DNA of 26,040 bases from Ectocarpus siliculosus (Eukaryota; Sar; Phaeophyceae; Ectocarpales; Ectocarpaceae). Shown here one piece after another: positions 9,387-18,605 of this stretch; position 1 is the first letter of the stretch, and every line of letters starts with the position of its first letter. Under the pieces are notes generated by a model. It searched no databases. It was not told the DNA's origin and saw nothing but the letters and a program-made list of their open reading frames with translations. The position numbers and the translations under genes are program-made. The DNA is taken from NCBI GenBank assembly GCA_000310025.1, contig FN649758.1:1795002-1821041 (forward strand), read 5' to 3'.

Positions 9387-11785
9387 CGTACAAATCAGGT
9401 CGTTCGGCGGGAGACCACGAACGGCCTTCGGCGCGACGAACAAGTGCGTGGCGGTGGTGAAGCACCACCAGCCAAACCACAGCAAGGACGGGGGTCCGAG
9501 AGAGGGACAAGGAACGGCACTCGCTCGAGGGGAGAAGGGGCGCGGCAGCCGGGACCGGGCCAGGCATAAAGACAACAGCACGGGTGGGACTGGGGAGGGC
9601 TGTGGGATCGGGAGCGGGGGCGGCGTGACGGGTGATCGACCGCCTGGCGGTGACGCCGGGACAGCGGCGTGGAAGCGTGAGCGTCGTCTCGTTAGAAGTC
9701 GCACTGCTAAACCACGAGGCTCTGCCGTCGGTGGAGGTGGTGGCGGCGGCGGGACGGCGGCACGTCCAAGATCCACTTTTGCCACGTAAGAACGTGTTGA
9801 AAACCGATCTTCTGTTTAGGTCGACAGCGGTCAGGTTGGAGATTTCTGTAGGAGGAGTGAGCAACGAATAAGTATGTGAACCGTTTTTGCTGCTTCGGTG
9901 TTGTGGAATAGGTGCGATTGCAACAGATTTCGACTACGTGTAGCCTAAGGGTGCGGTGTGACCCTTGCCTTCCTTGCCAGATGTCAATTCGAGGAAGAGC
10001 TTGTGGTTGTTTGGCGTACACACGCGATAACTCGACGGGAAAACTTCAAAAATCGAGCCGCAAACACGTCGTGACCTCCCGCCCTGCCCCAACCCCCCCC
10101 CCCTCAAGGGTGTCTGCCGAATTCGATATCACCAAACCCTGTAAGTCTAGTAGGACCCTTCGTCGGAGTGTAATGCCCTCGGCAACACTTCTAGGTGGCG
10201 ATAGTCACCTCTCTTTCGATTAAAGTGTTTTCGTTGTTCCTACCACATGTCATTGCTACTTTGAATTTTTCGAGATATGAGTGTCGTCGACCTTCGACAC
10301 GCCCCGAGCACCTGTCAGCCAACAGAAGAATCACCTGCGGAAGGGAAACAACACCACCACAAAGCAGACCCTTGCACTGCGCCAGCAAACATGGAAACAG
10401 GTCGCCTCTGCATCGATAGAACAACGGGAATCTGTCACGCAGGCGGGCGGCACTCGCTCTGTCAAAACGTTCCTACAGTGAGACCCCTCGAGACCAAAAA
10501 ACGAAGTTCCCGCCTCCCTCCCCATCTGCCATGTACCTGCTCACCGATGCCGGCGGAGTTTGCACGTTATCTCTTTTGCAGTTTGAACTGAAACCGAAAA
10601 AACGTTTCAGGTGCCCAAGGTTTCCCGAAGAGTCCGGTTGCTGGGACGAAAACTTCACCGTGAGGGCGCTGTCTCGATTGGCCAAGCACGACCCGCCAGT
10701 GTTCGACTACACCGAGGGTGCTCTCGACTCTATTGTGAGAGAAGCTATATAGTCTAGAGGGAGGGGGAAATGGTCGGTGTCGGAGAAGGCTCGTGTAATA
10801 TGTGTGTGTGTTTGTGTGGGTGTGCTGTTTCCTAGAATCGGTTTCGCTCACCGACTGGCCAATGAAAATGCACCAGTCTCAGTGCAGCAAAATACGGGAA
10901 ACGCTTACGCGCGTACGGATGAAGACGGTGTATTGTGGGATTTGAGCGGGCGCCAGCTCCGTTCTGGCTCGCGTTGTGTGCCTCACGACACGCCTCCATC
11001 AGACCCGACAGAAAAAATAAGTGCTCGCCAACCAACCGTTCCGCTTCTGCTACCCTCACAAATAGGCAGAGCGACAAACTCCCTTACAGTAACATTGTTT
11101 CGAAACGTTCTTCCTCAGTGGACCCCCCTGCCCCCCTTGCTTCCACTGCTGTTATGTTGTTTTCCCATTCACAGGCGAAAGGCGACGCCAGCTCGTCATC
11201 TGTTGGTAGCCACGAAAGGCAGCCGATCGTTCGAATCGGCCAATCGTCTGGAAGATGGTAAAGGACCCGCCACACACCCCCCTGCGATCCGTCGTTGGTT
11301 ATTTTCCTGACATTGGAAAATATTTTCCTCGCCAAATCGGATCCCAAAGGCACCCGAAGAAGCTGTTGAGAGGTGTTTCAGTAGTTGTCTCGTCACATTG
11401 CGACACACAGCAGTCTCCTACCGATTAATGCAGGGAATGAAACAAGCAACCAAGGGCCGCCGTCAAGGACCCGCCGGGAATTCGGTAGGATCAAGGATGT
11501 GGGGTTTTCTCGACGGATGTCTATTTGTGGCGAACGAAGAATGGGGCGAACGTAAACGGCGTTGGCGCGCATTCACCATGGCGAGCGTCCGATCCGCGCC
11601 CTGGCAAGGGGGAAACACCGGCGCTACCTCTTTCTCCACACACACATGCCCCGGTTACCCCTCTCAACCCCCCCCCCTCTCCTCAACAAACGACAACGAC
11701 GCTCACAGGAGCAGTAGAAACCGTCGACGCCAAGCCGGGACACACCCCGCTGGCTATCTCGCCGCTTTTTCTGTGCCTTTGTTGA
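6760..11785 (+). CDS. Twelve-exon gene, basic low-complexity protein of unknown function
   Basis: Exons proposed from splice signals and phase: 6760-6792, 7401-7617, 7837-7961, 8189-8248, 8393-8469 plus 8488-8500 (see below), 8945-9078, 9399-9785, 10319-10477, 10611-10734, 11175-11257, 11411-11484 and 11709-11785. Junction phases agree throughout, giving about 520 residues. The start is ATACCATGG (MADDAVDATYS). Residues 12-145 look globular (RVFHVLEVRKVIGGHKHAL; LTAERYWNERWQREWETKYH). Residues 176-220 are very basic and helical (RRRAQRVRAALKERE). Residues 220-348 are Gly/Arg/Lys-rich and disordered, with a poly-Gly run. Residues 349-443 look folded again (CPRFPEESGCWDENFTVRAL). I recognise no family; the basic tracts would fit a nucleic-acid-binding or nuclear protein, but that is inference. 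Weak points: the acceptor at 8392 (a frame upstream of it is also open from 8351), the 18-nt interval 8470-8487 with an in-frame TAG, and the last exon. An alternative ending, EQVEPPSREASLVIPEEL…, lies at 11810-11890. Confidence 0.55.
9302..9387 (+). repeat. (CAG)n(CAA)n microsatellite in intron 6
   Basis: An uninterrupted CAG block passes into a long CAA block, ending about 12 bases before the proposed acceptor ATCAG at 9394-9398. It is open as poly-Gln, poly-Ser/Thr or, on the other strand, poly-Leu/Cys. The upstream exon ends in phase 2 at 9078, and only the acceptor at 9398 restores the coding phase. This places the repeat in the intron instead of in the protein. Confidence 0.7.
10843..10892 (+). 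repeat. Dispersed short repeat, copy C
   Basis: Contains GACTGGCCAATGAAAATG, then CAGTCTCAGTG and an A-run, after a TG-rich tract at 10799-10830. It lies in intron 9 of the unknown plus-strand gene. Copies A and B lie about 7 kb upstream. Confidence 0.6.
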
Positions 11786-12430
11786 CAAGCCCCCCCCCCA
11801 CTCCCAGGAACAGGTGGAGCCCCCCTCCCGGGAGGCATCGCTTGTCATCCCGGAGGAACTCAACATACACGTACCGCGTGACGCTCGATGATACTTCCAT
11901 AATCCGAACGCGCCATGGCGCAGTGTCGTGTTACACATGTACCCTGTTTGCAAGCGCACGATCAGTTGGTTGCACACAACGGTGCTCCGCCGCCGAGGCG
12001 CAATTCTTTTAAAGCCCCCCTTCTCTTACGCCTGTCTCGCGGTTAGACTTCAGCCTACCCTTGACACGCTTGGACACCCCACGCATCTCGCTACGTATGT
12101 ATGCACAACGGCGCTTTCATCCACACGCTCTAGAGCGGAAGTGGGTGCTTCGTAGTCGGTGCTATCGACGGGTTCGGTTCGCCTGTTCCCTCGCCCTAGC
12201 AAGCTTGAGTCGCAGCAGCTCTTCCTCCTCGCCGGCTGGTGGTTTTCCCCCGTGGGTTGCGCCGCTTGTGCCCCTTCGGAAAACGGAATTTCTATTTTTT
12301 TTGTTCGGGTAAAACGAAATGACGGCAGCGCAGGCGAGAGGGGGGGCGGTGGGGCTTGTTCTCTCTTGCGGCAAGACTTTGGTGGTGAGCAGAGTCTCGA
12401 GACGAACAAGCGTCGTGTGTTGGCGACGGT
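11786..12430. other. Intergenic DNA between convergent genes
   Basis: The plus-strand unknown gene ends at 11785, or possibly near 11891 if the alternative final exon is used. The next gene is minus-strand PME-1. The interval has C-runs (11660-11810) and no exon with family resemblance. Its open frames are Arg/Ser/Pro-rich and compositional. Confidence 0.4.
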
Positions 12431-13226
12431 CGTCACGAAGGTCGATGGTGCAAGAAAAAACGAAAAAAAAACGGGCCAGGATCTCCAAGTTGTAAAAGAT
12501 TGCAGCTCGCTCGCTTACGGCTGCATTGAAGGGTTACTTCCCCGTAGCCTTCGTAGGGGCTTTTGTATTAAGAAAAAATGTTGAATAAAGTATGCAATCA
12601 GGGAAGTTGGGTTAGGGTAGGGTTAGGGATCGGGTCTGCGTACCCCGTCCCTGTTCTACTTCCTCATAAACTTAACGTCTCGCGAAGGCGGTCCATTATC
12701 AATCGGGGGGGGGGGGGGGGGAACAAAAAAAAAAAATTTCCCCCCCCTACCAATTTCAAAAACTACCCCAATCTATTCTCCCCTGCCCGGCAAAGGGGTC
12801 CTTTTTTTTTCCTGCAACTTCCAAAAAAAATTTTCCTTTCCTCTTTTTTCCCCAAAACAAAAAAACCAACCCCCCCCCAGGGAAAATTTAAGAACCATTT
12901 TCCCCCCCCTTCCCGCTGGGCCCCCCGAAAGCTGGGCCCCGACCCCTAAACCCACTTCCGTTGGGACCCGGCCAAAAAAGCACCTTGGGTTTTCCCCCCT
13001 GCGGGCCCCGGGGCCCAAAACAACCCTTTTTTTTTATCTACCAACCATTTCCCGTTTTTTTCCCCCCGCCCCCATTTTTTCTTTACCGGGCCCCCAGCCA
13101 CCAAATAAACATTTTGGGAGGGGGGGCCCCAACCTCCCCCCCCCACCCCTTTTTTTTACTTTGTGTCTTTTGGAAAAATTTTTTCGGGCCCCCCTTCCTT
13201 TGATGGGAACGGGGGGGAACCCCGGG
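12430..13226. other. Degraded duplicate contig end left of the gap
   Basis: From about 12480 this sequence runs collinear with 13377-14120 at an offset near 897 bases. Examples are TCCAAGTTGTAAAAGAT (12484 and 13381), GTATTAAGAAAAAATG, a G-run, CTACCAACCATTTC against CTACCAACTATCTC, and CTTCCTT near 13194 against 14091. Quality falls steadily after about 12720: nucleotides collapse into homopolymer blocks, as in the tail of a bad Sanger trace. The stretch 12776-13226 is a corrupted second reading of PME-1 exons 5-6 and is not a second gene copy. Confidence 0.9.
12607..12629 (+). repeat. Short telomere-like GGGTTAGGG tract
   Basis: Two to three imperfect TTAGGG units (GGGTTAGGGTAGGGTTAGGG). 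The matching place right of the gap (about 13505-13535) reads as GGGGTTGGGG-type sequence, probably through poor base calls. Too short to be a telomere. Confidence 0.5.
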
Positions 13227-13326
13227 NNNNNNNNNNNNNNNNNNNNNNNNNNNNNNNNNNNNNNNNNNNNNNNNNNNNNNNNNNNNNNNNNNNNNNNNNN
13301 NNNNNNNNNNNNNNNNNNNNNNNNNN
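13227..13326. other. Assembly gap of 100 N
   Basis: Exactly 100 N, the usual placeholder for a gap of unknown size. Because both flanks carry the same sequence, the real gap size is negative: the contigs overlap by about 790 bases. Confidence 0.97.
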
Positions 13327-13620
13327 TGGTCAGAAAGGTGGAGGGGCCAAAAAAAAAGAAAAAAAAAAGGGCCCGGGTTTTCCAAGTTGTAAAAGATGGC
13401 AGTTCGTTCGCTTACGGCGCCATTGAAGGGTTATTTCCCCGTGCCTTTGGTGGGGGTTTTTGTATTAAGAAAAAATGTGGAATAAAGTAGCCAATCGGGG
13501 AAGTGGGGTTGGGGTGGGGTTGGGGTTGGGTTTGGCGTCCCCCGTCCCTTTTTTATTTCTTCATAAATTAAACTTCTCGGGAGGGGGGTCCTTTTTCATT
13601 GGGGGGGGGGGGGGGGGGAG
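13327..13620. other. Low-quality contig start right of the gap
   Basis: This matches 12430-12720 but with many substitutions toward G and homopolymers, so here the left copy is the better reading. After the G-run at about 13602-13618 the sequence becomes clean and is the better reading of the shared region. Confidence 0.85.
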
Positions 13621-13716
13621 CAGACAAGAAGACTTGCCACGCCGTACGATTTCGAGAGACTACCTCAATCTATGCTCCACTGCCGTGCAATGGCGTCTGT
13701 TTTCTTTCGTGCAACT

Positions 13717-16700
13717 TCAGAAAAACATTATCCTTTCGTCTTTTTTCGCGAAAACAAAAATACGAGCGCACCTCAAGGCAAAGTTGATGATCGATTTCGC
13801 CGCCTCTTCCGGCTGGTCCTCCTGAATGCTGTGCCCGGACCCGTACACCAGCTTCAGTTGGTACCTGTCGAATAATGCACGTTGGGTTTTCACGCATGCG
13901 TGCGCGGGGTCTCAAAGCAGCTCTTTTATTCTATCTACCAACTATCTCTCGTTTTTCTCCCCCGTCTCCAATTCTATCTTGACTGGCCACCATGCGACCA
14001 AGTAAGCATTTGTGTAGGGTGTGCCACAGCATCCCACGCCTACACATTATTTTTACTTGGTTCGTTTGGAACAACTTCTTCGGCGCGCACCTTCCTTGCA
14101 TGTGAGCGGCGGTGAGCTCCGTGTCTAGCCTATCCATACCCGCCACTATCAGCAGCTGCCGTGCCGACCCGTGATAATGCACCGTGCAGTTTGCCGTAGT
14201 TCGAGATAAAAATCAACAATTGTCGGGAGGTGCGCCGTGGGGAAGGACGGACGGAGGGGGGGGGGGCGAGGAAGGGCCTCGTGAAGAAACGTCAGGGCGG
14301 CACTTACGGCTGTATCCTGGGCGGTTGTTGGGTAGACAAGTTCCTGGGCTGCGCGTGGTCCAGGTAGAAAATTTCGAGTACATTTCGTTTTGTCCCAACA
14401 AAACATGGGACGTCGTATGCACATTGCAGCATCGGCAATCAGGATGGTCTACATCATGCCCAAGGAAGAGCTGCCGCCGGAAAAATTGGGTATAGAATTT
14501 ACACCAAAAACACGTGGTACAGTTTGCTGATGGCATGCTGGTTCGGTCGTTCTTTCGTCGCCCTGAAAATCAATGTAGCCACACAAGCTTGTGCTCGCCG
14601 TAGCACGACACATGAGGATTCAAACAAGTAGCAACGGCAGCAGCAGCAACAGGAACCGCAACAACGACAACAAGAACCGCAACAACATAACAAGAACCGC
14701 AACAACAACAACAACAACAAAAACGACAATAAAACAACAACAAAAACGACAATAAAACAACAAACACAACGAGAGCAAACCTTTGGAACAGGCAGCTCCA
14801 AGAACGCCTTGGACATGCCCTCGAACCAATCTCGCCAGTGCCTCTCCGTCGCACGCAGATCAGTTCGCCACACCACCCGCCCATCCCGCGCTGTCCCGCC
14901 AAATTTGAAAAGAGAAAAACAGAGACAGGATGTTGGCGGGGTTGGCAACATGTTAAGTTATCTCCAGACGAAAGGTGAAAAAAAACTAAAGACACGTGGG
15001 GGGAAATACTGACGGGGATAAAAATGGAAAAAAGGACAAATACGACAGGTAGCCTCGGGAAAGAGGTGAACAGAAAAATACGAAAAACAGGGGACTGAGA
15101 GAAGAATCGTGAAAACGGAATGTAGACAAAGGAACCAAGACAGGAGGAGTGCGTGCTACAATACATCAACAATAAATGCCGAGACTTATCAGCGCAGACC
15201 CGAGAAAACAAAAACAAAAAAGGCTACAGAGCGAGGAGCGGTCAAAATTGCCCTCAAAGTACCATGAAATATGTGGGGGGGGGGGGGTACGTCTTGTGCC
15301 AAACAATACAGACACGAGCAATCAACAGGCAAGGAAGACCGGGGCCGACTTCGTTGAAGGCGGCTGAGCGCCGGCAGCGGGGGGGGGGTTGCATAGCTCG
15401 GGGCTTGCAACCCGCGGGCGGCGCGTTTCCTGACCTGGGTCATTCTTGAGGCGAGAGGGCACGACGGCGTGTGCCGAGGAAGAGTTCCTCACCGCCCCCG
15501 TCTTAACATGCCACCGCACGGCGTCCTCCATGCTCGGGAAACTTCGGGGAATCTTCCGAAGAATCTGAAACCGAAAAAAACATGTTGAAACAAAAAGCCA
15601 TGGTATTGGGAAGCGTTTGTTTTCACTTCGCCAGAGAGCGTGCATCGTGCAGGCAAACGGTACAGGACAAGCGCTACAAAAACATCATCGCCCTCAAGTC
15701 GACTACAAAGGAACGGCAACTACAGCAGTCTGGGACGGGGTGTGATAAGTTTGCTGATTGCTGGTTGTGGTAGACGGCCGCGGATAAAGATGGCGCTCAT
15801 ACGATCTAAAACTTGAGAGAGTTCGACGTGCGAGGACGCCATGATCGTCGTCCTCGACTTGACAATTAACAATCGTTCCCGGCTCTATCCCCGGCCTCGT
15901 AATCCGGCAGAATCTCCGAGGCAAAGAAATGAGTACCATATTTCCGGGCGAATGTCTTTGTTGTTACAATTTCAAACAGCTTTTAGAAAGTATACAGAAT
16001 CTCACCGAAAGAATACCCGTTCGAGATATAACCACAGCAGTCGAAGGGGATGAGCTGAAGTCTTCACAGCAGTGAGTGGAGGGAAACCGGCTGGATACCG
16101 GGACTGTTTTGAGTTTGTTTAAGCCTATACACTGAATTGTTTCAGTGATGCCAGCTGGTGCTAAGAACAAAGGCATCTGTATAGGTATTAATAGATAACA
16201 TTTACAATACACCTCCTGTACAGTTCTCTACTGGGTCAACGACAAAAATTGTGTTGGAAAGGCTGAGGGGTCGGCCGCTCTTGCCACCGAAAGGTCGATC
16301 AATCCGCCAATGTTGTCGGGTCAAGCGCCATGCTCTCTACGAAAACATCGCACGCAAACCGCCTGCACGGCCCCGGCCGGAACTCAACAGAACAAACGCC
16401 AGCGAAACCTTTTCGTCAGCCAAGTCACCATCCTCGGACACAACGACGGTATTCTCACACAAGCAAGCGTACCGGGATGGCCTACCTCGGGCATGTCGTC
16501 CAAGGCGGATAGCGCCGTCCCCTCCACCACGTCCACGGCGACGACGCCCGTGATCTCCGCGGCGCCCCCGCAGCGCCGCCTGAGCTCCCCCGCCGCGCCG
16601 GCCACCCGGACCGCGATAGAGCCGCCCAGGGAATGCCCCACCAGGAGGAGCCTGATAGTCGGGCTGCTGGTGCTCGAGCTGCCGCTCGCGCTGCCGCTGT

Positions 16701-16853
16701 GTGCTTCTTCTGCCGTAACGTCATTCGAAGGGGTTTCGGGGCTGTCGCGCTGTGGTTCTGTCGCGCTACCGGTGGTGGTGGTGGTGGTAGTGACGACGCC
16801 GCTTTCGTGATATTTTGAGCCCCGGGGTGGGGGGTGTGGGCCGCCGCCGCTGC

Positions 16854-16886
<33 letters not shown>

Positions 16887-16965
16887 AGGACGAGGACGAC
16901 GCGGGGCTTTTGGCAACCGGTGGGGGATGGGGTGGCGGTGAGGTTGTCTGCAACGGTGTTTGTTG

Positions 16966-17007
<42 letters not shown>

Positions 17008-18248
17008 CTCCTTCTTCGGCTGCTTCTGTCGCTGCGGGAGTTGCGGCTGCAACAACATCCCGCAGCTGAATATCTCCACGAGAAGGCTCGTCACGTCTTC
17101 CGCTAGGCTATCCAGGGACATGAGCGGGGTATCCGCGCCGCCCTCGCCGCCGCACTCATCACCGTCGGCGGAGGACGTGAGGCCGTGACCTCGCAGATCA
17201 GGCGCGACAACGCAGCAGTGGCGCTTCATCACGCCCGCCGCCGGTGCCCAGGACATGCCTGTAAAGCCACCCTGATTTTTGTTAAAGGCACATCAAGCAG
17301 TAAGCAACAAAGAGAGCCAGAGAAGTTGGGGGTCGCGCCTATGTGCGGGGAGTGTCCAGGCGGCGTTTCCTTCAACCAGGGAGCAGCAGAAAAAGCACCT
17401 GCTGCTCTGCACCTTCGGGGCTACCTGGATATGAGCCTCCAAATCGACTGCAAGCCGACTGTTTCGTGTTCCACCAGACCCAACCCCGTAAGCGGCCGGA
17501 GATTCGACACGTCAATTTCAGGTCAAGGCTTAATCTCTTAATGCATCCCAACCGTCGGGCACAGGGTGATCAATCGTCAATCGTAGAGTGCAAGAGTGTA
17601 GTGTGGGAGGCACCTTGGAGCTGTGCTTCGCACCCAACGTTGTACTGCTGTAGCCAGAAGGGTTCATATGCATCATCCATTCCGTTCCTCTCCCTGCCTT
17701 TCCCTCCAGTACCACAACGGCTCGAATTTTACAAGTAAGTTTGATCCAGTGAGACTCGTACCCTCCATCTACAGATGCATCAGAAGGGTACGAGGTTACC
17801 AACTGGACCACCCGGAGGCGATGCATTCACTAGAACTACAGCTGTAGCCCAGTTTAGGATACAATCACTCAGGTTTGAATTGGTCTTCGAGGCGCGGAGG
17901 TCCTGTTGCTACGAACACCTGAGACGTGCGCGCAGCGAATCCCATCTCTGCAGCAGTTATTAGTGTTCTCACCCCATGGAGCACCACCGCGACGCCATTT
18001 GTCGCCGCGAGCTCGCGCCCTGACACACGCACGAAGAAGGTCGTGTGTTCTCGGCCAGGCAGATGCACCTCGAAATCCTCGTCAAAGCCCGACCAGGACG
18101 GCACGTGAGCCGCAATTGCTGATGCTGCACCTCCCAGTTGCTTGCCGCTGCCAGCAGCAGGCCAGGAGGCTGGAGGCGGCGGCGGGAGCTGAACTCGACG
18201 ATCGCTGCTACCAGGTCCCTCGTGGCCATCGCCTTGCGGGGGTCCCAT
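13717..18248 (-). CDS. PPME1: Protein phosphatase methylesterase 1 (PP2A demethylase)
   Basis: An alpha/beta-hydrolase serine esterase that removes the methyl ester from the C-terminal Leu of PP2A catalytic subunits. Six minus-strand exons with matching phases: 18248-17973, 17271-16486, 15564-15435, 14890-14781, 14155-14091 and 13864-13717, about 504 residues. Family marks in order: FEVHLPGREHTTFFV, VVLHG/GGFTGMSWAPAAG (oxyanion region), APDLRGHG, the nucleophile motif VGHSLGGSIAVRVA (Ser about 306), VAVDVVEGTALSALDDMPE (Asp about 339), SFPSMEDAVRWHVKTGAVRN, WRTDLRATERHWRDWFEGMS, LLIVAGMDRLDTELTAAHMQG and GSGHSIQEDQPEEAA (His about 467). The Ser-Asp-His triad is complete. Between APDLRGHG and GHSLGG lies an insertion of roughly 130 residues with polyQ, polyP, polyS and polyT. 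The start is uncertain: M at 18248 follows an acceptor-like TGATAG, and the frame is also open to an ATG at 18371. The last exon may instead splice at 13772. Confidence 0.93.
14637..14770 (+). repeat. CAACAA-rich microsatellite in a PME-1 intron
   Basis: Imperfect CAG/CAA/AACGAC trinucleotide repeats directly beyond the donor of PME-1 exon 4 (14780). On the sense strand it reads as TTG/GTT. Open frames over it (poly-Leu/Val/Cys on the minus strand) are artefacts of the repeat. Confidence 0.75.
16853..17010 (-). repeat. Coding microsatellites of the PME-1 insertion
   Basis: Two trinucleotide tracts in exon 2 of PME-1: CTG repeats on the plus strand at about 16857-16886, read as poly-Ser on the minus strand, and TTG/CTG repeats at about 16960-17004, read as 15 consecutive Gln (residues about 182-196). 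A poly-Thr run lies nearby (about 16776-16796). All lie inside a long open exon whose flanks are conserved PME-1 sequence. Confidence 0.85.
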
Positions 18249-18605
18249 GCTATCAGTCAGGAGGTGGGGCACTGCTATGTAGCGAGCCCGGGGAAGGTGA
18301 GACGACCGGAGGCAAACCGAGGAGAAAATATTATCACATTGCCAACCGAGTCGCAGAGAACCAAAAGTCAAGCATCCAGGGAGACACGGAGAACCTATTG
18401 GTGCTACATAAAAAAAAAAATACTGTATGGTGTATATAGGTGCTATCCCCCGTTAATTCCGCCGCCTCTGCGGGCCAATCAACAGGCCGCGAGCCGTTCC
18501 AGGTTCCAGGTTTTCTTCGAAACTTCTAGCTACTCTCGCTCATCAATCGCACCGATACCGCCGCTCCTTCGAGGTAGCTACTGCTGTGAGTGCTCTCCAC
18601 GCAGA
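18249..18605. promoter_or_regulatory. Divergent promoter between PME-1 and CRAL-TRIO genes
   Basis: About 357 bp separate the start proposed for minus-strand PME-1 from the ATG of the plus-strand CRAL-TRIO gene. It contains a TATA-like TGTATATAGG (18431-18440) after an A-run (18409-18420) and a CCAAT box (GGGCCAATC, 18472-18480). Which gene these serve is not visible from sequence; the TATA lies about 170 bp before the CRAL-TRIO ATG. If PME-1 starts at 18371 the spacer is shorter. Confidence 0.45.

Noticed and set aside
9082-9864. Minus-strand 260-residue frame with a long poly-Leu
   Set aside because: The poly-Leu is the reverse of the CAG/CAA repeat, and the plus-strand exon 9399-9785 with proper splice ends and phase explains the region better.
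11398-12012. 204-residue plus-strand frame
   Set aside because: Arg/Ser/Pro/Thr-rich composition without domain; other phases of the same stretch give better spliced exons (11411-11484 and 11709-11785).
12578-13018. Frames left of the gap, including poly-Pro/Lys/Phe strings
   Set aside because: The sequence is a degraded reading of 13475-13915, so these frames are base-calling artefacts.
14570-15217. Minus-strand frames rich in Leu, Val, Phe and Cys
   Set aside because: They run over a PME-1 intron and its CAA/TTG repeat; only the short segment 14781-14890 is exon.
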